Shown piece after piece: positions 6,349 through 16,900 of a DNA stretch of 53,451 nt. The first letter of the stretch is position 1; the number at the start of each line of letters is the position of its first letter. The position numbers and the translations under genes are program-made. This stretch comes from a virus: positions 1-53,451 of IMG/VR virus record IMGVR_UViG_3300030333_004406. One strand, written 5' to 3'. The notes beneath the pieces were generated by a model, which worked only from the letters and a program-made list of their open reading frames with translations, was not told the origin of the DNA and did not search any database.

Positions 6349-9300
6349 GTTCTACCCAAGTATTATCAGGATTAAACCATATTTTATTTGTATCACCTGT
6401 TGTTAAAGCATAACCAATAACTCTAACTATATCTCCAGTAGCTGTGGGTGCAGCTGTTGTTGCATCTCCAGCAGTAGCTTTATCTAAATAAAGTATACTA
6501 CCTAAAGCTTCAGTTCCAACTATATTACCCGCTAAATCCACTGTACCTCTAAGTAACATTCCATCAGCGTCAGGATCAGTGCCTAATGCTACAGCTAATA
6601 AACCTGTAGCTGTACTTGGGTCATCTGAGTTAGTTAAAACCCACAATCCAGTGGATGCGTAATAGTATATCTTACCAGCTACGGTTGCTGTTCCCCCTGT
6701 GTTGTTTCCTATATATACAACATCTCCATCAGCTCCTCCATCACTAGGTGTTACAAATTGTCTTCTTGGAATATTTGTTTTTCCAACTATTTCATTTGAA
6801 GTACCAGTTATACTAACGTTTGTTGCGTCTACATCTAGTGTACCAGCATTTATATCAACTGTACCAGATGTTGTTAAATCTATTTCGCTTGATCCACCGG
6901 CAACAGAAAAAGCACCAGATGGAGTTATAGTTATTGCGCTTTCTCCTGTAACGTTGTCACCTTTCAAAGCTAGATCACCAGCTATAGTAGTTGTTGAAGC
7001 TGTTCCAGCTCCGATAGTAACATCTATTTCTCCGTCAGCATTGGTATCGCCGTTCAACACTAAACCGGCTGTTGTACTTGTACCATCATATTCTGTAACA
7101 TAAAATGACAACTTACCAGCCTCTTGTCCAGATACAGCATCCGCGATTGTAGCCTGAATACCAGCGTATATTTGTTCAGATGGAGTACCGTCGTCATAAC
7201 CTTTAAATTGAATACTTCCTATAACGTCATTGTTTGAAGCATCAAAGATTGAACCTGGATCACCTCCCGCAACATTGGTTCTTTCTTTGTTAAATATTAA
7301 CATAGGTCCATTAGCATCATTAACTACGTCATATATTGTTATTTGTGCATTTGTAGCCCCATATCCACCAACTTCTAATTCACCAGTGTCGCTCAATGAC
7401 ATTACTTGTTTTGAACCATGGTATCCATTTGCAAACCAATGAAACGAGGAGGTGCTATCATTATCCACGTCTATAGCAAAAAACATATCAGTGTCAGCGC
7501 GAAGAGACAGACTACTATCTGTTGGCCCGTATATATCACCTCCAGAAACAGTTAAATCTCCGGTTATTGTAGCGTCCCCAGCTATTGTAGTTAAAGACGT
7601 TGCTCCATTACCGATTGTAACGTCGACCTCGTCTTCCGCGTCACCACTAACTATGCTTAAGCCAGGTTGTAATTCCCCGTCATGACTAGCAACACTTAGT
7701 GTTAATAAACCTTCTTCAGCGCCATCAGTCATGTCGTTAATTCTTGCTACTATTTCAGCATAACTAATTACCTCAGGGGTTCCAGCGTCGTTATCTCCAT
7801 GAAAAGAAATTTTACCCAATACTTCACCACCTTCAACATTGTCTGCATCTTTTAAAAACTTTAATTCAGACGAAGTTGTTCTAGTTGTGTTTGTAGTTTT
7901 TATTTCAACCACAGGTTTTCCAGCACTTGCTGACGCTATATCAAAATTATCAGTATCAACCGTGATATCATTGCCAGTTGCATTTAATGCGATATCTCCA
8001 GTAGCATCCAGTGATATATTTCCACTACTATCGATATCAAAATTACCTGTAACATCCATTGTTGGAGTTGAGTCAAGATGCCATCGTATTCTTTCTGTAC
8101 CATTCTCCTTGAAGAACATATCTTCACCAGTATGGGCATCTAATACTATTTCCCCTTGAGCATCTAAAGTTAAATCAGCAGAGGTTCCACCATTATCTAC
8201 TGTTGCTATGGTTGCTGCTCCACCTGCTCCAACAGCTATAGTGCAGTAATCATTAACACTAGTTGAACTCCTCATTACTATATCCCACCCAGCACCATCT
8301 TCACATGTTAATTCTATACCGTTGTTTGTATCTCCATCCGTCACCTCCATTTGTATACCACGATTAACAGCGGTACCATTAGTACCGGCAGAATCTACAG
8401 TTAACGCTATACCAGTCATGTTCATCACGCCAGAGTTGCTAGTTGCCGCGTCGTGCATTGTTAGGTTGATACCATTCTGCGAAACAGTATTTAATGATGC
8501 TACATTACCGCTTTTATTGTAGTCCAATTTAATTAAACCATTCTCACTTCTATTTATGTCGGTAGTTAAACCATCGTTATGGACTACATGTATAGGGTTT
8601 CCATTTGTTAAAGCATCACCTCTAATATTAAGTATATCACCTGTTGTAGCGTTTGCCGCATCTATATCTACTACATTAGCGGTTGTATTAGTAGCATCTA
8701 TATGTAGTGCTACTTGATCATCATCATTATTATCAATTAACAAAGCCGCCGCACCCGATGATGAACCATTTTCTATTTCAACACCGTCAGACGTAATTTT
8801 AGTAAGACCAAATCCATCGTTATCTAGAAGAATATCTCCATCAATCGCTAGCGAAAGATCTGCAGCATGTGCTGCGTTGTCTTTTGTGGTGATTGTTGTT
8901 TCACCGTGTTCTGCAACCTGTATTTCAAAGTAATCATCTGTAGAAGCACCACCCATTTCATACATTCTTAACTGTGAAAAGTTGTCGTTTTCCCCTAAGA
9001 TTCTAAGAAACTCATTATTAGCACCATCAACATGAACCTCAAAATCTCTACCAGGATCATTGTCAGCGATAATAACTTTAAAATCTCCATCAGCTTGAAT
9101 TGTTATGTCTGCCGCTTCAGCATTATCGTCCACTGTTGTTAGAGTTGTAGCTCCATTTGTTGTTGTAGAAATACTAAAATAGTCTCCTGAGTCAGCTGAA
9201 CTCACAGCCTTGAAATCAATACCACCATCTTCTACCTTAGAATAGTAACCAATTGAGGTGCTTACATCACCGTCTGTTAGTACAGCTCTATAACCCGTTT

Positions 9301-10468
9301 GATATACGGTACCCTGGTTTGATGCTGCGTCTAATTCAACATCAACACCTCTAAATTCCACTATACCACTAGCATCGTTAGTAGCAGCATCTGTTAAGTC
9401 TATATTTAAACCAACAGTTAGATTTGCTTGACTAGCAGCTATTACACCAGACTTATCGTAATCAAGATGAATTAAACTTTTAACAACATTCGTAGTGTTT
9501 GAATCGTTTACATCAATAAAAATAGCAGAACCCGACGTTAAAGTACTTGAAGAAACATCTATTATATTAGCTGTAGTATTATCAGCGTCAATATCTAACG
9601 CGGTTTGATCAGCGTCGTCGTTATCTATTACCAATGCTGATCTTCCAGTAGCCGAAGCATTTTCTATTTCAAAACCTAGTGATGTAAATTTAGTCCACCC
9701 ATCAATACTAAAATTCAAATCAGCAGCCGTGCCACCACCATCAACTGTTGTTATATCTGTTGCGCCACTAGCTTTAGTTGCTATAGAGAAATAATCTACA
9801 GTAGTAACATCAGAACTTTGGAAATATAAATCAGTTCCACCATCTTCAATCCGTTGCCATAAACCATACATACCAGCGGTGGCACCATCTGATATAATGG
9901 TCTGAATCCCATAGATTTTCTGTGTTCCATTGGTGTTTAAAAAATCAATATTAGTTTGTAAACCTACATATTCTATTGTTCCAGTGTGAGCAGCATCATC
10001 ATCTACCATCACACTTACTCCATACCATGAATTACTTTCTCCTCCAGCGACATTAATGTTGTTATCAAATTTGGTTAAAAAGGAAATTCCAAGGTTTGAA
10101 CCACTTGCCCAGTCAGAAGTAGGTGTTTCCACTATGCTAGTACCTATATAGGTGGTAGTTGGAGTTATAGATTTAGACAGCATCGTGCCGTCATAAGTAA
10201 GAGTACTTTCAACATCTATTTGTGCTGCACCACCGTAAGTTAAAATACCATTAGCCGTGCTACCATTAAACTCTAAATCAGTTGATTCAGATGAAGCGCC
10301 GATATCGGATAATACTTCATCTCCAGTTCTATAGTAAATTTTACCATCATTACCATCTCTAACTAAAAATTGATCTTTATCAGTACCAGCATTGGAGATA
10401 TCCTCTAAATAAACATCAGAGCGAAACCTAGATATAAAATCCCATATATGCTGACCTATCCATTTCAT
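6341..10468 (-). CDS. Large repeat-containing tail fibre protein
   Basis: This 1375-residue protein begins MKWIGQHIWDFISRFRSDVY, an N-terminus I know from marine phage fibres, probably the virion-attachment segment. The body is low in charge contrast and rich in Asp, Gly, Thr, Ala and Ile, as in beta-helical fibres. A block of about 34 residues of the type DYFxI...GxTTxTTxD...AADL...DG occurs four times (nucleotides 8153-9799), and a longer unit with IDNxDxDQxALxIDAxNTTAN occurs twice. The C-terminal part (about 1230-1375) contains FVTPSDGGADGDVVYIGNNT and NPDNTWVEHV, similar to tail-fibre heads in other phages. The role is host recognition. Neighbours are a MAM-like adhesin downstream and a small virion-type protein upstream. 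No chaperone-type self-cleaving domain was recognised. Confidence 0.75.
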   Translation of the reverse strand: MKWIGQHIWDFISRFRSDVYLEDISNAGTDKDQFLVRDGNDGKIYYRTGDEVLSDIGASSESTDLEFNGSTANGILTYGGAAQIDVESTLTYDGTMLSKSITPTTTYIGTSIVETPTSDWASGSNLGISFLTKFDNNINVAGGESNSWYGVSVMVDDDAAHTGTIEYVGLQTNIDFLNTNGTQKIYGIQTIISDGATAGMYGLWQRIEDGGTDLYFQSSDVTTVDYFSIATKASGATDITTVDGGGTAADLNFSIDGWTKFTSLGFEIENASATGRSALVIDNDDADQTALDIDADNTTANIIDVSSSTLTSGSAIFIDVNDSNTTNVVKSLIHLDYDKSGVIAASQANLTVGLNIDLTDAATNDASGIVEFRGVDVELDAASNQGTVYQTGYRAVLTDGDVSTSIGYYSKVEDGGIDFKAVSSADSGDYFSISTTTNGATTLTTVDDNAEAADITIQADGDFKVIIADNDPGRDFEVHVDGANNEFLRILGENDNFSQLRMYEMGGASTDDYFEIQVAEHGETTITTKDNAAHAADLSLAIDGDILLDNDGFGLTKITSDGVEIENGSSSGAAALLIDNNDDDQVALHIDATNTTANVVDIDAANATTGDILNIRGDALTNGNPIHVVHNDGLTTDINRSENGLIKLDYNKSGNVASLNTVSQNGINLTMHDAATSNSGVMNMTGIALTVDSAGTNGTAVNRGIQMEVTDGDTNNGIELTCEDGAGWDIVMRSSTSVNDYCTIAVGAGGAATIATVDNGGTSADLTLDAQGEIVLDAHTGEDMFFKENGTERIRWHLDSTPTMDVTGNFDIDSSGNISLDATGDIALNATGNDITVDTDNFDIASASAGKPVVEIKTTNTTRTTSSELKFLKDADNVEGGEVLGKISFHGDNDAGTPEVISYAEIVARINDMTDGAEEGLLTLSVASHDGELQPGLSIVSGDAEDEVDVTIGNGATSLTTIAGDATITGDLTVSGGDIYGPTDSSLSLRADTDMFFAIDVDNDSTSSFHWFANGYHGSKQVMSLSDTGELEVGGYGATNAQITIYDVVNDANGPMLIFNKERTNVAGGDPGSIFDASNNDVIGSIQFKGYDDGTPSEQIYAGIQATIADAVSGQEAGKLSFYVTEYDGTSTTAGLVLNGDTNADGEIDVTIGAGTASTTTIAGDLALKGDNVTGESAITITPSGAFSVAGGSSEIDLTTSGTVDINAGTLDVDATNVSITGTSNEIVGKTNIPRRQFVTPSDGGADGDVVYIGNNTGGTATVAGKIYYYASTGLWVLTNSDDPSTATGLLAVALGTDPDADGMLLRGTVDLAGNIVGTEALGSILYLDKATAGDATTAAPTATGDIVRVIGYALTTGDTNKIWFNPDNTWVEHV
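8153..9799 (-). repeat. Four degenerate copies of a ~34-residue fibre repeat
   Basis: Translated copies start near 9799 (VDYFSIATKASGATDITTVD), 9190 (GDYFSISTTTNGATTLTTVD), 8941 (DDYFEIQVAEHGETTITTKD) and 8254 (NDYCTIAVGAGGAATIATVD), each ending in a G/A-rich turn, AADL or ADL, and DG or QG. Spacing alternates roughly 610, 250 and 690 bases, so the repeats sit in a larger duplicated unit. The fibre probably grew by internal duplication. Confidence 0.7.
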
Positions 10469-10469
10469 T

Positions 10470-10781
10470 TTAATCGTCTTTTCCTTTACTAAAATCTATT
10501 GGCCTATTTCTACCTTTATTATCCGTAACAACACTTTTTGTTTTTAAAGCATCATATGCTTGTTCTGATATATTTTTATTAACACCAGTGTTCATAGTAA
10601 AAGATATTTGATAAATGTCTATAGGGTCACTACCAGCTGCTGCTTGCACTTTATTTAAATAAACTTTAACCTCAGCCATACTACTATGATTTTCGTAGTT
10701 ATATCTTATATGATCTATCCTATGATAACCTTCTTTTGCGTCCACTCCAGCGGAGTTTGTGTACGGTAATATTATAGCCAT
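10470..10781 (-). CDS. Small virion-type protein upstream of the fibre, 103 aa
   Basis: A 103-residue protein: MAIILPYTNSAGVDAKEGYH at the N-terminus, then RIDHIRYNYENHSSMAEVKV, YLNKVQAAAGSDPIDIYQIS and a C-terminal basic tail. The strand-turn pattern with HIRYNYENHSSMAEVKVYLN suggests a small beta sandwich, as in fibre-adapter or tail-decoration proteins. It is separated by one base from the fibre gene and begins at an ATG overlapping the stop of the 59-residue Cys-rich gene (TAATG). No known family motif was recognised; the structural role is inferred from neighbours. Confidence 0.55.
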   Translation of the reverse strand: MAIILPYTNSAGVDAKEGYHRIDHIRYNYENHSSMAEVKVYLNKVQAAAGSDPIDIYQISFTMNTGVNKNISEQAYDALKTKSVVTDNKGRNRPIDFSKGKDD

Positions 10782-10960
10782 TATATTTCAAATCCAAAGT
10801 TGAAAATCATAAATCTAAATCTAGCACACTTGCCTTTATTCTTACACTCCCAACATGGGCAAAACATTAATTCAAATACTGTTAAAGTACTTATTCTCAA
10901 TGCTAATTCGTATCTATCTTTTTTGTTACCTGCTTTCCAGGAGTTTATCCAATTTATCAT
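10781..10960 (-). CDS. Cys-rich microprotein, 59 aa
   Basis: The interval between the giant gene and the small virion gene holds a 59-codon frame: MINWINSWKAGNKKDRYELA then LRISTLTVFELMFCPCWECK, and NKGKCARFRFMIFNFGFEI. Four cysteines in CPCWECKNKGKC could hold a metal ion, and the flanks are basic or aromatic. Its TAA overlaps the next ATG as TAATG, the arrangement used by several neighbouring genes, which supports it as real. It starts 38 bases after the giant gene ends. I recognise no family. It could be a zinc-ribbon microprotein. A plus-strand frame covering the same bases is a shadow. Confidence 0.6.
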   Translation of the reverse strand: MINWINSWKAGNKKDRYELALRISTLTVFELMFCPCWECKNKGKCARFRFMIFNFGFEI

Positions 10961-10998
10961 ATTTTTATATTTATTGTTATACTATTATTATTACACGT

Positions 10999-13900
10999 TT
11001 ATCTATGAGCGTAACATTTTTTACTTTTATGTTCTGTTCTATTTTTACATCTATTACCAGATGATGTGGTTGCTTTGCATTGGTATTCTTTTATACCATC
11101 ATTATCTCTATCGCTACCTTCATTTGGTTTATACGAGGTGTGATAACCACATCTAGCGGCTTTTCCTTTTTTAACCCAAACCATAATACTACATCTTTTA
11201 CCTTTAGAATTTGTAGCTCCACATCTTTTATGTAATAAGCCTTGAGATTTTTTCTCTTCTATCTCTTGCTTTTTTTGCTCTTCTTTTTCTTTCTCTCTTT
11301 TTATTTGATTTTCTATTTTTCTTTTTTCGTAAGCCTTTTCTTTAGCTATATCTAATTCTTCGTCTCTAGCCCCAACGTTCCATCTATTCCAACCTAAAGT
11401 CATAGCTGCTCGTTGCCACCAATAATGATCTCCACTAATAGCTTCCTCTAAGTTATTAGCCTTGTTAACCAACCTAGCTAAAGGAACATTAAATAAAGCT
11501 TCTATAACATTAGCGGTAGCATGTATATTTGGATTTTCAATTCTAAACCCTAGTTCACCACTAACTCCCTCGTTGTAATGCCATGTTTTATGAGCACCAT
11601 ATAATTTTCTTGCTTTAGCTCCAATGGGTGGAGATAGGTTTATAGCTTCAATAACAACATTACCAAAGTCATCTTTACCCCAGTCCTTAGCCATTTCTTT
11701 TCTATATTGAAGTATCACGTTTTTAAGCGTAGATACTGAAGCACCGTATATACCTGTACCTCTAAGCAATGTATCGAAAGCCCCGTTAACTACTTGTAGT
11801 TCTTTCTTTTCAATCATCTCTTCTTGATCACTACCAAATAACAACCAACCTAAACCAGATTGTAAAGTATAGAACCATAAATTCTGCATAGCTCCATAAT
11901 ATAATATTCTAGATATATTAGCTCTATCACTTTGCCACTGAGTCTTGTGTCCCTCTGTTCTCCTTCTATTAACAAGATCAGATAAAGCTTTCTTCATTAA
12001 CCTAGTCATCTGCATAGGTGTGTTATGCCAAGGTAATATTATACGCCCCAATGGACCAGCTTGTTGCTGTGATATCAAGTCTGGTCGAGAAGACTGTTGT
12101 GTTTCTTCTGCTATTTCTTGAAAATCTAACCAAGCTTTTTCTTTGGCTTTAGCTTCTGATAAACCCTGCTTTAAATACATGTTTATTCTATTCCTATAAT
12201 ATGGTGCGCCACCAAAAGCTATAGCAAAACTATCTGCGATCCTAGTTGGTGTAAACCCTTTTTGTAACAACCACTGTAGTATTGCTTTAGGATTTTTACC
12301 GCTTTTTTCAAAAACATTAGTTAACTCGTTGGCTGATACATCTATTTGTAATCCAGCTCTTCTTTGTTTTAGCATTGGAGAATTCATTATAAAAGCGAAA
12401 TCTTTCCAGAATTGTTTTTGATTAGCGAAAGCTTTAGCTTGAGCAAATATATTATTCTCCATGTGGTTAGTAAAGTTAACCGTCGATATGGTTTGTAGCA
12501 TGGCAGATCTAACGTTCCAGAACATAGTTGCACCAACAGAACCGTTTATCCAATCATACCAGTTATTTGTAATTGAATCACCAGTATTGGTCATTCTATT
12601 ACGACCAGTTTCCATTCTCCACAATATATTTTCTAAAGCTTCTCTATAATACTTACCATGTATAGCTTCTATTTTATTTAAATTATCTTTTGAGAATATT
12701 ATATTTTTATTTTCAATCCATTCTGCGAAAAAATTCTTTCTGCCACCTTGTCCAACCATAAAGTTTAAATCACTAGCTATACTCTCAACCATCCAGTATT
12801 CACTTGGAGCACTATATCCTTCTTTTAATCTAGTTATAGCACTAAGCGATTCAGCAAATGCCATCAGGTTTGGATTGTTCTTAACATGTGATGTTAACAT
12901 CTCTAGTTCTACTTTACTGATACCAGGAACCTCAAACCCCGCTTTCTCCCATAAATACGCTCTAACAGCAGCGTCTTTAGTGTGGATGGTTCCTTCAACA
13001 TTTTCATTTAAATCAAAATCTTTTTTGTATTGCTTTTTAAGAGTCTTGTATTCTTCAGACATTTTTTGTTTAACAATTGTTAGGTCTCTGGTTGACTTAG
13101 CAAACGGATCCATTAATGCTTTTTTAAAGAATTTCATATCAGCATCTCCTTGACGACCTTTACCTAACATTTTATATATCAAACCCTTAAAGTCTTCGGC
13201 TGATGGAGGAACAAAATAATCAAATCTACCTTTACCTCTACCCATCAATTTAGCTTCTTGTAAAGATACAATTTTATCAGCTGGTAGTTTAGATTGTCTT
13301 TCTAGTATTTCATTAAAGTTTCTATTCATGCTATTACTAAATCTAGCTTTAGCTTGAACAACTTTAGATTTAACATCTAATTGATCTAAAACTTTCTTGA
13401 CGGCCTCAACATTAGGTAGAGCATCATCGACAAAATACATATCATTATATCCTTCAGCAAACTTTTCTAACATCCACTTAGCTTTAGCGTTAGCAGAACT
13501 ATTAGCCAATCCAGTTATATTCTCTATAGATATATCTAGTCCTTGTGATTTTAAAAACTCTTGTATAGCTTTAGCAGATTCAACTGGTCTAGCTGTTAAA
13601 ACAAACAGATCTTTCGTTCCAAACTTCTTAGCTCTTTCTATAGCTTTTTGTAGATACGGTCCCTCTGTTCCCTCTACTACTTGTTCGAATTCTGAAAAAT
13701 CGAATTTACCTCCTTTCTTTAATATAGCATCTCCTTGTGCAGCAAACTCAGCCGCGTCTAATCTTAACTTCTCGTAACTTCTAACAAAGTCATTCATCTT
13801 AGAAACAAGTTCCATAGGCATAGGACTCTCCATTGTTAGATTGTCAGTTTTGATTTCCATAAATCTCTCTCCAAATAAGTTTTTAAAATCAAGTTTATTA

Positions 13901-16900
13901 CCTTGTACAGACTCATGGTTTTTTCTAACTATAATATCTAATAGAGATCTTTCCTTTCTAGCAGCATTTCTAGCTAAAGCGGTTTTTAACGTAGTCTCTA
14001 CAAATAACATACTAACATCGTAACCCTTGTCTTTAAATTCGTTTACAAGTTTTTCCATGTTCTTTTTTGAAGCACCGGTTCCGTCAACCACTATACCATC
14101 AGCGTTACCTTGAAACTTCATCATCTTTCTTTTAGCAATACCTCTAGCTTGATGACCAAGCTTACCAAGTATACTTCTTTGTTCTTTAGTTAACTCTCTC
14201 ATGTTTTCTGGTAAACCGTGATTCTTTTTTAACCACTCTAAAGAAATATCTTGATTAACTATTTTAAAACCTTGTTCTTCTAAACCTAGTTTTTTAACAA
14301 CATTAGATTTTCCACTACCAGCACCACCAGCTAAGAATATAACTTTCCTACTTGGCTTAGGTAGACCATCTGTATTAGGCACGGTTGTTCTAACGCCAGA
14401 CTTTGTATATGCCATTGTATCATCAAAATCAAACGTAGACATACCTCTTCTTTTTCCACTAATACTATTTCTAGTTGTTTGAGCAAGGCTTTCGTTTTGC
14501 TTATGTCTACCTTTAAACTCGATAGCCTTTCTTAAGTTATCTAGTTTCCACTTATTAGTTTCCTTGGTGATCATTATCTCTTGATAACTTTTACCACCTG
14601 GAGAATATATGCTATTTATATACTTGCCAAAACCATATTTATCTAATAGTTTAATTCTATGGAAATTAGTATTATTTGTTTTGCCACCAAGATCTATGAT
14701 ATCGGCTACAAACTTAGATGTATAAAACTGTGAATGACCTTCTAATACTCTATCTAGTTCCATGTCGATAGATTCTATAGAAACTTTACCTGTGTAAACA
14801 TCAGACATTAATTTAACTATAGCTAAGTTGGTATTGCTGCTAGGTCCTAAATGCTCTCCTTTTGTGAGTAGGTTTTCTACAGCTATTTCAAAAGCCTCTT
14901 GTTTGGTTAATTTTCTCCAATTTTGATTTGGTTTTCCAGAGGGTAAGTATTGTCCACCACCTGTTTCTTTACCAGCCTTTGTAACACTAACACCTTGGTT
15001 TTGATAAAATCTTATAGCATCTTTTAGTAGTGGGTTTTCCATGTTAACCTCTCCATTTCTACCTTGTTTAATTTCACCTTTAGCATTAGTATATTCACCT
15101 TTAACAAAAAATCCAGGTCCGGTGTCATTCGTATAAACCCACTTTCCATCTTTCTTATATCGATACACAGCTTGTGAACCATCTTTAAGGTCAATCATAT
15201 CTAATCTACTTAAAGCTCTAAATCCAGCTATTAAGTTGGTTTGACCCTGCATCATGTGCATAACAGCGGTGCCACTAATTTTATTATTTTTAACTGCTAG
15301 TATTAAATTCTTAACTAGTATTTTGTGAAGTTCTATATTAGCCGCATTTGCTTTTTCTATTCTAGGTTCCAGTTCTTTTAACAACTCTAACTTTCCATCT
15401 TTACCTTCAACCTTTATATTCATTCTTTGAATTTCATCTATTCTTTTAAATAGACCAAAACTCTTATTCATTAACTCAACGTTCTCAACAATCTTCTTTA
15501 ACTTTGGATCACTTTTTAATTTATTTATTTCACTTTTACACTTTCTAAATAACTTTTCATATGGTCCAGGTTTACCAGTTGAATTCTTTATTTTAGCAGC
15601 ATCAAGCAATCTATTGTGAAAACCAACAACATTCCAAAATGCGCTAAGTTGTTTTGCTGTTAATACGTCTTTACCGATTTCTAATGTGATATCTAAAACC
15701 TCCTTAGCATACTTCTCCATTAAATCAACGTTACTCTTATGAAACTTACCGTCAGCCAAATACTGATCTTTCCATTCTTTAAAGAACTCTCCTTCTTTAG
15801 AGTTTCTTATTGCTGATTTATAGTATTCACCTTTCTCAGTTTGTATACCTTTATTAACCCAAGAATCTATAGCTCTTCGTATAGTAAATTGACTAGGTTG
15901 TTTACCAGTTCCACCTATAACATGCCATTCGCCGTTAATAAACTCAACAACCTCTTCCATTCCTTTCTTATAGAACTTTCTTAATAGTTCTCCAGCCTCT
16001 GTAATATCAGTGTATTCAAGTTCTTCAAATCCCCGCTTACTACTAGATAGTCTTTGACCCATGCTTCTACCAATCTCTAAACTCATTAGTTCGAGTTCAT
16101 TCTTAATCATGTCATTAGCATCGGCTTCTTTTATTTCTTTTCTTTTTTCTTCAACCGCCTCACGTTGTCTTATTTCCATGAAAGCATCTTTAGTTAAAGT
16201 CTTAGTTATGTTATCAGCCAACTTGGTTGCTCTAGTGTATTTAGTACTGGATGTTAAAGAAAAGTATTGTATTAAATATGGTAGTGCTTTTTCTATGGAT
16301 TGTTTTTCATATATAGCAACACCAGCTTCTGATTTAAATCTAGCACTAGGTGGTAATTTATGTGGGTGACTTTCTGGTAAGTTAATATGTCTATTTATAT
16401 CTTCAATTGTGGTTAATCTTTTAACAACTCTAACAAACGGTTTTTCGACACCCTTTAATAACTCTCCTTTCATTTGAGATTGCATGTCTAATAGCATCTT
16501 AACATCAAATGATTTAAATATAAGAGCTCCATTTTGTTCTATGAATCTAGGAACATCTGCTGCTGATCCAGTTATTTCTTTACTATAGGTTCTCATTACC
16601 TTTTCAACAGCTTTATATATCTTATCATAATACTGCTGTTTAGTAATATCACCTTTAGTTGTTGATATAGCATCTGCCACCGCGCTCTCAAGGTTTTTCT
16701 TAAACTCTATTGACATTTTACCACTAGCTGGAATTACTTTTCTTAATAATTCGCTAGTTATTATTTCATTTACTTTTTTAGCTGTAGCGTCTCGTACATC
16801 AATAGTACCTTCTATACCAGGACCTTGATCTATGACATCAATTGTTTTACCAGTTGCATCAGTTATAGAACCTAAAGCACCTTCGATAGGTTGAGCACCT

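Noticed and set aside
6699-8522. Several plus-strand open frames opposite the fibre gene
   Set aside because: They are antisense to a well-supported long gene, have repetitive Ser/Pro/Val-rich composition typical of the reverse of Asp/Thr/Gly-rich coding sequence, and lack neighbours on that strand.
10800-11156. 118-codon plus-strand frame over the giant gene end
   Set aside because: It covers the 59-residue Cys-rich gene and the C-terminal zinc-binding tail on the other strand; its protein is Tyr/Phe/Leu-rich with no motif, so the minus-strand reading is preferred.
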